Assembly (NCBI GenBank): GCA_902158735.1
Contig: CABGHG010000059.1
Location: 1 to 9,168, forward strand
Origin: Candidatus Methanolliviera sp. GoM_oil
Lineage (GTDB): Archaea; Halobacteriota; Methanoliparia; Methanoliparales; Methanoliparaceae
DNA length: 9,168 nucleotides
Reading direction: 5' to 3'
The first letter of the stretch is position 1, and the number at the start of each line of letters is the position of its first letter. A program made the position numbers and the translations under genes. Below the pieces are notes generated by a model that did not search any database, was not told where the DNA came from, and worked only from the letters and a program-made list of their open reading frames with translations. Positions 1 to 4,705 of this stretch are shown in pieces.

Positions 1-276
1 GTAAGATCTCGCTCGCTTTATATTTTCCCTTCTAAATGAATACTCATAATTATTGCAATAATCGATAATAATTCTATACGCATGGGCGATCTCTCGCACC
101 ATCTCCTCACATTTTTTTTGGTTCTCCCTGCATATATCGGGGTGCCATCTTATCATTAACTTCCTATAATTCTCCTTTATCTCATTCATCGTGGCGGTAT
201 CGTGCAACCCCAATACTTTTGCCGCCTTTTCAATCTCTTCATATCTCCTATTACCCACCTTATCACGTTCCTGCAC
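1..276 (-). CDS. J-domain (DnaJ-like) protein, C-terminus cut by window edge
   Basis: A minus-strand frame is open for 92 codons to the left edge of the window. It encodes a J domain: the segment NYRKLMIRWHPDI carries the HPD tripeptide that J proteins use to stimulate Hsp70 (DnaK) ATP hydrolysis. The preceding helix (VLGLHDTATMNEIKENY) and the following helix (CEEMVREIAHAYRII) fit J-domain helices II and III. The gene is a J-protein co-chaperone, probably cytosolic, but which class cannot be said because the C-terminus is missing. The start is uncertain. I use GTG at 276, the first possible start after an in-frame TAA at 286-288; a second GTG at 258 is also possible. No ATG precedes the domain in this frame. 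It is divergent from the tRNA gene and may share its TATA region. Confidence 0.8.
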   Translation of the reverse strand, partial: MQERDKVGNRRYEEIEKAAKVLGLHDTATMNEIKENYRKLMIRWHPDICRENQKKCEEMVREIAHAYRIIIDYCNNYEYSFRRENIKRARSY

Positions 277-332
277 GTCTGTATATTAACCTTCTGTTTC
301 ATACTGGCTTCTAAGAGCGATACAAGAGAAAG

Positions 333-342
333 TTTTAAATAT
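333..342 (+). promoter_or_regulatory. Archaeal TATA box, probable tRNA-Glu promoter
   Basis: The sequence TTTTAAATAT, preceded by a purine-rich GAAAG that fits a BRE, is a textbook archaeal promoter core. Initiation about 25 bp downstream would give a leader of roughly 40 nt before the tRNA, to be removed by RNase P. Read on the other strand the same site is ATTTAAAA and lies about 60 bp before the J-protein start, so it may serve both directions. Confidence 0.6.
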
Positions 343-409
343 CGATGTCACAAATGCGAAGAACAGAACGATCATAAAATCGCTCGACCGCAAGAATATT
401 CCTCTAAAT

Positions 410-484
410 GCTCCGGTAGTGTAGCTCGGTCAATCATGCGGGGCTCTCAATCCCACGACACGGGTTCAAATCCCGTCCGGAGCA
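410..484 (+). tRNA. tRNA-Glu (anticodon CUC)
   Basis: A 75-nt cloverleaf can be folded by eye. The acceptor stem is GCTCCGG paired with CCGGAGC with discriminator A. The D arm is of the archaeal tRNA-Glu type. The anticodon loop is CTCTCAA, giving anticodon CUC, which reads GAG. The T arm is ACGGG/CCCGT around TTCAAAT. CCA is not encoded, as is usual in archaea. The anticodon stem is imperfect, with a C27-A43 mismatch and a G31-U39 wobble, while G26 can pair with C44. No intron is visible. The gene lies between the divergent J protein and the convergent macro-domain gene. Confidence 0.9.
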
Positions 485-498
485 TCTCTTATCTGGGC

Positions 499-1041
499 TT
501 ATTCTATCTTCTCCAACGCTTCTTCGTACGCCTTAAATGTCCTTTCATCAAAGAGAACGAAGTTTACTCGCATCTCATTCTCTCTTAAAAAATCTGCAAC
601 AGCTTTTATCGCTACCTGAGATGCTAACTCAACTGGGTAGCCATATACCCCCGTGCTTATGGACGGGAAAGAAATTTCACTCAACCCCTTCTTTTTACCC
701 AATTCCAAGCTATTCATATAGCAATTCCCAAGCGTCTCTTTCTCTCCTCTGTCGCCGCCATGCCAGATCGGGCCGACCGTATGTATCACGTATTTTGCCC
801 TCAAATTTCCGCCGGTCGTGATGACCGCATTCCCCGGAGAAAGCCTCTTCCCCGGAAGTTCCTTGACGATCTCTTTGCATTCTTCCAGTATCTTTCTTCC
901 GCCTGCGCGATGAATTGCCCCATCTACTCCTCCTCCACCCATTAAACTTGAATTTGCGGCATTTGCAATCGCATCCACTTCTTCTTTAGTGATATCTCCC
1001 ATCTTCAGCCTTATTATGCCCCTTCCAATCTTTTTCTCCAT
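499..1041 (-). CDS. Macro-domain protein (ADP-ribose binding or hydrolase)
   Basis: This 180-residue protein is a single macro domain of the MacroD/AF1521 type. Such proteins bind ADP-ribose and many remove ADP-ribose from proteins or nucleic acids or deacetylate O-acetyl-ADP-ribose. The visible motifs are GDIT at residues 15-18, VDAIANAAN at 22-30, the glycine-rich GGGGVDGAIHRAGG at 35-48, the AKYVIHTVGP strand at 82-91, and the phosphate-binding loop SISTGVYGYP at 127-136. The family usually has V where this protein has A in DAIANAAN. The ATG at 1041 is chosen because GGTGAT lies just before it and the domain begins there. The frame stays open upstream into hicA remnant sequence, but that part is not macro-domain sequence. 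It is the last gene of a minus-strand run behind a decayed hicBA pair. No substrate can be inferred. Confidence 0.88.
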   Translation of the reverse strand: MEKKIGRGIIRLKMGDITKEEVDAIANAANSSLMGGGGVDGAIHRAGGRKILEECKEIVKELPGKRLSPGNAVITTGGNLRAKYVIHTVGPIWHGGDRGEKETLGNCYMNSLELGKKKGLSEISFPSISTGVYGYPVELASQVAIKAVADFLRENEMRVNFVLFDERTFKAYEEALEKIE

Positions 1042-1098
1042 AATATCACCTAAGTATTTCTTCCCATAAAAATTTGTTTTATGATATTTATTATGCCT

Positions 1099-1293
1099 CA
1101 TACCTGCTTGTTTTAAAATTTCAAGCAATGTTCCCTTTGGTAAGTCTCTTTTATGAAGAGGCATAACAACTCTTCTTTTCGTTTCAGGGTGGTAGTAAAT
1201 ATGATGGCTTCCCTTAATCCTATCCAGTACGAATCCCCTCCTTTAGAGTACCTTGATAATTTTCTGAGGAGTAATGAGAGGGAGTTTAGGCAT
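1099..1293 (-). pseudogene. hicA: hicA toxin pseudogene (internal TAA, lost stop)
   Basis: HicA toxins are small double-stranded-RNA-binding-fold mRNA interferases with one catalytic histidine. The frame from ATG 1293 reads as HicA: MPKLPLITPQKIIKVL, then a TAA at 1243-1245, then RRGFVLDRIKGSHHIYYH with the catalytic histidine region GSHH, then VVMPLHKRDLPKGTL and ILKQAGM. The TAA sits where the family usually has a charged residue before the GF motif, which fits a single-base nonsense change. The C-terminal end and stop codon of a normal hicA are missing, so after about residue 65 the frame runs on into the macro-domain gene. The ATG overlaps the end of hicB by 8 bp, the normal hicBA arrangement. 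The toxin is almost certainly not made in full. Confidence 0.8.
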
Positions 1294-1483
1294 AAGCCTC
1301 TACCGTCAGGGCGTATTCCAGAGTTCCTTCCGCTGTTGGTATCTCTTCGCCATGCTCCTTTAAGATCTCTATGTATAGCTCGATAGCTTCCTTTGCCATC
1401 GCTATCGCCTCTTCGATATTGTTCTCGTAGGTAACACAACCGGGGATAGAGGGTTGGCAGAATGTTGTGTCATAAAATACCAT
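1286..1483 (-). CDS. hicB: HicB-like antitoxin, N-terminally shortened
   Basis: The 65-residue product has the HicB antitoxin core: SIPGCVTYENNIEEAIAMAKEAIELYIE, followed by HGEEIP and a C-terminal strand ending in VEAYA. HicB folds as a partial RNase-H-like domain that blocks HicA, and often represses its own operon. Normal HicB proteins have about 15 more residues at the N-terminus, an edge strand plus a GGY/DGY turn before the PSLPGC motif. Here only MVFYDTTFCQ precedes it, and an in-frame TGA lies three codons upstream of the ATG. The gene is therefore either a short variant or a decaying copy. The partner hicA is nonsense-mutated. AT-rich sequence (TTTTATATGACA) lies just upstream, divergent from the abrB-like gene. 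Confidence 0.65.
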   Translation of the reverse strand: MVFYDTTFCQPSIPGCVTYENNIEEAIAMAKEAIELYIEILKEHGEEIPTAEGTLEYALTVEAYA

Positions 1484-1549
1484 ATAATGTCATATAAAAG
1501 TTTTAATAACCACAATTCGTCCTAATAGAAAGATTAATATGGTTGAAAT

Positions 1550-1562
1550 TTGTATATATATA
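1550..1562 (+). promoter_or_regulatory. TATA box of the abrB-like gene
   Basis: The sequence TTGTATATATATAC is centred about 24-26 bp before the ATG at 1580. In archaea that spacing puts transcription initiation at or very near the start codon, so the message is probably leaderless or nearly so. No convincing Shine-Dalgarno sequence precedes the ATG, which agrees. Confidence 0.6.
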
Positions 1563-1579
1563 CAGGTTGGGTGTAAAAG

Positions 1580-1843
1580 ATGACTGATCTTATGAATAGA
1601 TACGGGATCGATCTTGGTCTTGCTGGAGCAATCAAAGAAGTTAGAGGTGAGATAGGCGACACCGTTATTGATTTTGTCCGCGGAAACTCTTTGTTTAAGG
1701 TACGGGTGGGAAAACAGAATCGTATAACCATCCCCGATCCCGAGGCAGAGGCGATGGGAATAAAAGAGGGAGACTTGATCCAAGTAATGGTAATACCGCT
1801 GAAGTCTTTTTCCACTCGAGAGGCAAACGGGGAGGATATTTAA
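1580..1843 (+). CDS. AbrB/MazE/SpoVT-type DNA-binding protein
   Basis: The 87-residue protein contains one swapped-hairpin AbrB domain at about residues 39-75: FKVRVGKQNRITIPDPEAEAMG, then IKEGDLIQVMVIPL. Such domains dimerise and bind DNA, either as transition-state-type regulators or as antitoxins. The N-terminal 38 residues (RYGIDLGLAGAIKEVRGEIGD) are an extension of unknown role. The ATG at 1580 fits the TATA spacing; an ATG at 1592 is an alternative. The stop TAA is one base before the ATG of the prenyl synthase-like gene, and the SD of that gene (GGAGGA) lies inside this gene, so the two are translationally coupled. It probably controls this two-gene operon, which is inference from position. 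Confidence 0.85.
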   Translation: MTDLMNRYGIDLGLAGAIKEVRGEIGDTVIDFVRGNSLFKVRVGKQNRITIPDPEAEAMGIKEGDLIQVMVIPLKSFSTREANGEDI

Positions 1844-1844
1844 A

Positions 1845-2897
1845 ATGGATATAGAGAAGTTCGTGGACGATGTTACGATCCGGGTTAACTCGATGGTGAA
1901 AGAAGTCATATCACAGAAGAACTTTGCATACCAGAAGTTGCTCGAAGACTCTTCAAAGATATTTAAGAGAAGATGGGATGCGGCATTGGAGATCTGTGGA
2001 TTTATGGGGTTGAGCTCGGATGAGAAGATGGCTTACGACGTTGCGGTGGCATCCTGTCTGATCACGCAGGCTATGTTCGTCTTGGATGACGTCATCGATA
2101 AGACGGAGGAGCGGGAAGGAAGATTGGCTATCTGGGCCAAATATGGTGTGAATGAAACACTGATTGCCACACACACGCTCGTAGATATGTACATGGAACA
2201 GCTGGTTCATGTTGGCCTTGATAGGGATGCTCTTTCCTCTGCACTGACTCGTTTAGATATATTATTGCGAGGCGAGCACAGGGACATAATAAGAAATAAG
2301 AGGAATGTCCTTACCGAAGAAGAGTACTGGAAACTCTGTTCTGAAAAGGCGGGGGCAATCACCGAGACGCATACCGAACTTGCCGCAAAGGCGGCACACG
2401 CAGGACCCGAGAGAGAGAAGATAATCAGCAGATGTGGAGAGTTGGTAGGAATACTCTCTCAGGTGATCGACGACCTCTTGGATCTGGAGGAGGACATATC
2501 AGAGGGTAAGACTTCTCTACCGGTCATACTACTTGAAGAACGCGGAGGGCGTGTAACAGAGGACAGACTTTGGGAAGATCTCAAAGAATTGGGAGTTTTA
2601 GAATCTGTGAAACAGCAGATAAGTTTGTTGGCGCAGGAAGGGGTAGGTTTAACGTATAAATTGGAAGATAACGAGTACACAGAGATGTTGAGGGATGTTT
2701 TTGCGTTGTGGGATAAATTTTATTCCACATTATTGGAGAGAGAGGATGCTGGCATGGCGTTGAAAGCACTCGGTGCTATCGGGATAGAGAAGTCGTTTGA
2801 ATTGATGTTCATAGAAACAAAACCCTATATGGGCAAAGGGGAGATAAACAAGATAATTGACGATGTGTGCATCATCAATCCTATAATTTCACAGTAA
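1845..2897 (+). CDS. Divergent trans-isoprenyl diphosphate synthase-like protein
   Basis: The 350-residue protein has the all-helical class I prenyl synthase layout. The first aspartate-rich motif, LDDVIDKTEERE, is at residues 80-91 (D81, D82, D85). The segment AKYGVNETLIATHTL (98-112) corresponds to the family's KFG...AGDAL segment. The second aspartate-rich motif, SQVIDDLLDLEEDISEGK, is at 205-222 (D209, D210, D213), followed by TSLPVI. These motifs bind Mg2+-diphosphate of the allylic substrate. Several usual features have changed: RRG after the first motif is REGR, the GD of the following helix is lost, KT is KA at K168, and FQ before the second motif is SQ. It is therefore a divergent member that may use an unusual substrate or be an isoprenoid-modifying enzyme of the ComQ type; chain length cannot be predicted. 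The SD GGAGGA with a proper spacer supports ATG 1845. It is coupled to the abrB-like gene and followed by a T-rich terminator. Confidence 0.75.
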   Translation: MDIEKFVDDVTIRVNSMVKEVISQKNFAYQKLLEDSSKIFKRRWDAALEICGFMGLSSDEKMAYDVAVASCLITQAMFVLDDVIDKTEEREGRLAIWAKYGVNETLIATHTLVDMYMEQLVHVGLDRDALSSALTRLDILLRGEHRDIIRNKRNVLTEEEYWKLCSEKAGAITETHTELAAKAAHAGPEREKIISRCGELVGILSQVIDDLLDLEEDISEGKTSLPVILLEERGGRVTEDRLWEDLKELGVLESVKQQISLLAQEGVGLTYKLEDNEYTEMLRDVFALWDKFYSTLLEREDAGMALKALGAIGIEKSFELMFIETKPYMGKGEINKIIDDVCIINPIISQ

Positions 2898-2908
2898 TTT
2901 TTTTATTT
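2898..2908 (+). terminator. T-tract terminator after the prenyl synthase-like gene
   Basis: Seven T residues followed by ATTT begin directly after the TAA stop, and more T-rich sequence follows to about 2928. Archaeal polymerase terminates on such U-tracts without a hairpin. It lies in the 41-bp gap between two convergent genes. Confidence 0.5.
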
Positions 2909-2938
2909 CATTGAATTCTTTCTTTTTGATAGATATAA

Positions 2939-3574
2939 TCACTGCTTCGTCTTTACCGCGATTTTGCCGTATTCGTATTTTTCTTCTCCCTTTGTTTCTT
3001 CTTTCTCGTCTAATGCTTCTTGCACGGTATTTACAACTTTATCGACTCGGGCATAGAGTTCAATCACTTTCTTCTGGATCTCAGGATAAGAATCACCCCA
3101 CTCTTTCTGCAGGCGACCTCTCTCTTTTACAGCTTCGCTCAACGCTCTCTGTAGCCTCTTATTATCTTCTTTCAGTTTGAATCTCTCTTTTACAGCATCA
3201 TTCAACTCTTTCTGCACGGTATTTACAACTTTATCGATTTTATCAATTCTCAGGTGTAAATCGCTCAACTCCTCCGCTAACACTGTATTCTTATTTATAG
3301 ATCCACTCAACTCTTTTTGTAATCGACCCCTCTCCTCCCCAAATTTAGATTTCAAATGCTCAAAATCTTCTTTTGATCGATCCCCTTCGCCTATTACCCT
3401 GCTAAATTTCCCTTTTAACATATTGTTATTTTCTTCCAACTTATTTTCTCTCTCAATTCCTTCCTTCAACATTTTTTGCAGTTTCTTGTTTCTATTCGAA
3501 ATTTTATTGTATCTGAAATATACGACGATAGAATATATAGAAATCGCTGGAATTGCCACTATCCATTCGATCAT
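2939..3574 (-). CDS. Membrane-anchored coiled-coil protein with internal repeats
   Basis: I do not recognise a family. Starting at ATG 3574 the product is 211 residues. An N-terminal hydrophobic stretch (IEWIVAIPAISIYSIVVYF) should span the membrane once and is followed by a basic segment (RYNKISNRNKK), predicting the rest in the cytoplasm. The remaining 170 or so residues are almost all charged helix with heptad character. Internal repetition is clear: DKVVNTVQ occurs twice, ERGRLQKE twice and AVKER twice, with offsets of 64 and 21 residues, the latter equal to three heptads. Such proteins are often scaffolds or tethers, but no function can be assigned. A GTG at 3586 would add four residues; it overlaps the GGGGGAG Shine-Dalgarno sequence, so the ATG is preferred. 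It is convergent with the prenyl synthase-like gene. Confidence 0.65.
   Translation of the reverse strand: MIEWIVAIPAISIYSIVVYFRYNKISNRNKKLQKMLKEGIERENKLEENNNMLKGKFSRVIGEGDRSKEDFEHLKSKFGEERGRLQKELSGSINKNTVLAEELSDLHLRIDKIDKVVNTVQKELNDAVKERFKLKEDNKRLQRALSEAVKERGRLQKEWGDSYPEIQKKVIELYARVDKVVNTVQEALDEKEETKGEEKYEYGKIAVKTKQ
3021..3237 (-). repeat. Direct repeats in the coiled-coil gene
   Basis: A 25-bp sequence at 3021-3045 recurs exactly at 3213-3237, 192 bp apart (64 codons), and encodes DKVVNTVQ twice. A second repeat, TCTCTCTTTTACAGC, occurs at 3119-3133 and 3182-3196, 63 bp apart (21 codons, three heptads). The DNA identity is higher than coding constraint needs, pointing to recent internal duplication or gene conversion. 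Confidence 0.8.
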
Positions 3575-3592
3575 TTTGTATCCCACTCCCCC

Positions 3593-3949
3593 TTATGCTT
3601 GAATGCTTTTACAATATTTAAATCTATCTATTAATTCCCTCTTTTTAACATAAAAATTTAAAATTGTACCGTCAACTGCCTTGTTGGACCTTAAATAATG
3701 GCCATCTATAGAGTTGTAAAGTTCATTTGGGGGTTTTTGTCTCACTGCAAGAACCACCGTTTCATACTCAATAACCGTTTTGTTGAGGTCTTTGTCGATC
3801 GATAGTACCCCTCCATCCATTATCTCCTGAATCGTCATCTTAGTTATCACATCCACTTCATTCTTAGCAAGTAAATCTAAGAGCATGACTCTGTTAGCAT
3901 GATGAGAGCTGAACCATCTGCAACATATTAATACATCAGGTTTTTGTCT
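3593..3949 (-). pseudogene. Remnant of FAD/NADH oxidoreductase (2-enoate/dienoyl-CoA reductase type)
   Basis: A minus-strand frame, closed at its 5' end by TAG at 3950-3952, matches part of the pyridine-nucleotide-disulphide oxidoreductase half of the 2-enoate reductase/2,4-dienoyl-CoA reductase family. HANRVMLLDLLAKNEVDVITK fits the NAD-binding part. IQEIMDGGVLSIDKD and the segment YETVVLAVRQKPPNELYNSI fit the family's 'DTVVLAVGRKPNNEL' region, with the glycine changed to R. The product after NSIDGHY does not continue as the family does, where a GD motif contacts FAD. Neither the N-terminal TIM barrel nor the FAD-binding Rossmann motif is present. This is a broken fragment; the assignment rests on short motif similarity recalled from the family. 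Confidence 0.45.
3615..3623 (-). promoter_or_regulatory. TATA box for the coiled-coil gene
   Basis: On the minus strand ATTTAAATA lies about 40-45 bp before the ATG at 3574. It would give a short leader that includes the GGGGGAG Shine-Dalgarno sequence at about 3586-3592. It sits inside the 3' end of the upstream oxidoreductase remnant, showing that the coiled-coil gene has its own promoter. Confidence 0.45.
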
Positions 3950-4035
3950 CTAAAAAACATGATCAGTAGTTCCATCTTCAAAAATTAGACAGTCCACCAA
4001 TCCAGAAAACAAAAATATGATCTATTGGATAAGCC
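3950..4035. other. Spacer with no recognisable gene
   Basis: This short AT-rich stretch lies between the oxidoreductase remnant and the winged-helix gene. The minus strand has short open pieces broken by stops (for example one ending DGTTDHVF) that may be further decayed coding sequence, but I cannot assign them. Confidence 0.4.
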
Positions 4036-4500
4036 TTAATATCGATTCAATTTGGTCTCTATTCTATTCTCCAATACAGTGATCTGCTCCAAAATTATCT
4101 TGTTTTTAATCTCTCTCTTCATCAACCGCAGATCTCTCAAATGGGGTGCCAGTAATTCTGGTCTCGCATTCTCTATCTTCTCAATCCTACCTTCCATCTC
4201 TTTTAGTTTTTGAAAGGAACTTTCGTCCCCCCTTTCCATCTTTGTGCCTTCAAAAAGGGATAAAAGATCGACGAACTTTTCATAAACTTTAAACCCCTTA
4301 TCCGTTAATCTGACGATCTTAGCCCTCTTTTTTGCCTCAATCTCAATTAACCCAAGACCTTCCATCCTCTTCAACGTCTTTGTGGTATGGGCAAATGGAC
4401 TTTTCACCTCTCTCGCTATATCAGATATAGAGGGATCTCTAAGAATCGCTATTGCGGACAAAATTTCAACTGGCTTTTCGTGTAAGAAGATCCCCCGCAT
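4036..4500 (-). CDS. Winged-helix (MarR/ArsR-like) regulator with coiled-coil tail
   Basis: The 154-residue protein begins with a winged helix-turn-helix. Residues 5-20 (FLHEKPVEILSAIAIL) form helix 1, SISDIAREVKSPFAHTTKTLKRMEGLGLI (24-52) holds the HTH and recognition helix, and KKRAKIVRLTDKG (57-69) is the wing. This resembles archaeal MarR-type transcription factors. Residues about 95-152 are charged helix, likely a dimerising coiled coil (LKEMEGRIEKIE, ILEQITVLENRIETKL). No ligand-binding domain or metal-binding cysteines are visible. The ATG at 4500 is supported by a TATA box at leaderless spacing. Neighbours on both sides are gene remnants, so its target cannot be guessed beyond possible autoregulation. 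Confidence 0.8.
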   Translation of the reverse strand: MRGIFLHEKPVEILSAIAILRDPSISDIAREVKSPFAHTTKTLKRMEGLGLIEIEAKKRAKIVRLTDKGFKVYEKFVDLLSLFEGTKMERGDESSFQKLKEMEGRIEKIENARPELLAPHLRDLRLMKREIKNKIILEQITVLENRIETKLNRY

Positions 4501-4523
4501 TTCAATCGAGAGATGGACTTGAT

Positions 4524-4532
4524 CTTATATAA
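4524..4532 (-). promoter_or_regulatory. TATA box giving a leaderless regulator transcript
   Basis: On the minus strand TTATATAAG, preceded by AAAAGG, is centred about 28 bp before the ATG at 4500. No Shine-Dalgarno motif lies in between (CTCTCGATTGAA). This is the classic arrangement of an archaeal leaderless mRNA. Confidence 0.65.
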
Positions 4533-4552
4533 CCTTTTAATTTAATCCGATT

Positions 4553-4705
4553 TCATCGCTCTGCTTTTATTTTTTCCTTTAGATCTCCCCTCAACTTAGC
4601 CTTGATAGCCTTTCCAAGATGATTTCTGGGGATTTCGTCCGTGATCTTCAGATAGTTCTCGTCGATGCTCCCTTGCCATCTCTCATTCTCTTCTTGATCA
4701 TCAAA
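4553..4705 (-). pseudogene. Start-less frame resembling acyl-CoA synthetase C-terminus
   Basis: A 50-codon frame begins after TAA within the last part of the 2-isopropylmalate synthase gene, in another frame, and ends at TGA 4553-4555. It has no ATG, GTG or TTG start. Its central part, KITDEIPRNHLGKAIKAKLR, fits the last conserved motif of AMP-forming acyl-CoA synthetases (P-R/K-x(3)-G-K-x(2)-K/R-x(2)-L, the A10 motif with the adenylation lysine). The part beyond the synthase stop (4553-4647) is open for 31 codons. It is most likely a fossil of a lost gene. It could also be a chance frame, since the match is short. Confidence 0.3.

Noticed and set aside
410..484. Integration hotspot at the tRNA gene
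   Set aside because: No integrase gene and no second copy of the tRNA 3' end were seen in the window.
202..588. 128-codon plus-strand frame over the tRNA region
   Set aside because: It reads through the J-protein antisense strand and the tRNA, with no recognisable domain.
1113..1439. 108-codon minus-strand frame across hicB and hicA
   Set aside because: HicB and HicA motifs lie in other frames; this one has no recognisable features.
3021..3237. Mobile element or attachment-site repeats
   Set aside because: The repeats are in frame within a coiled-coil gene with codon-multiple spacing, so duplication of protein segments is enough.
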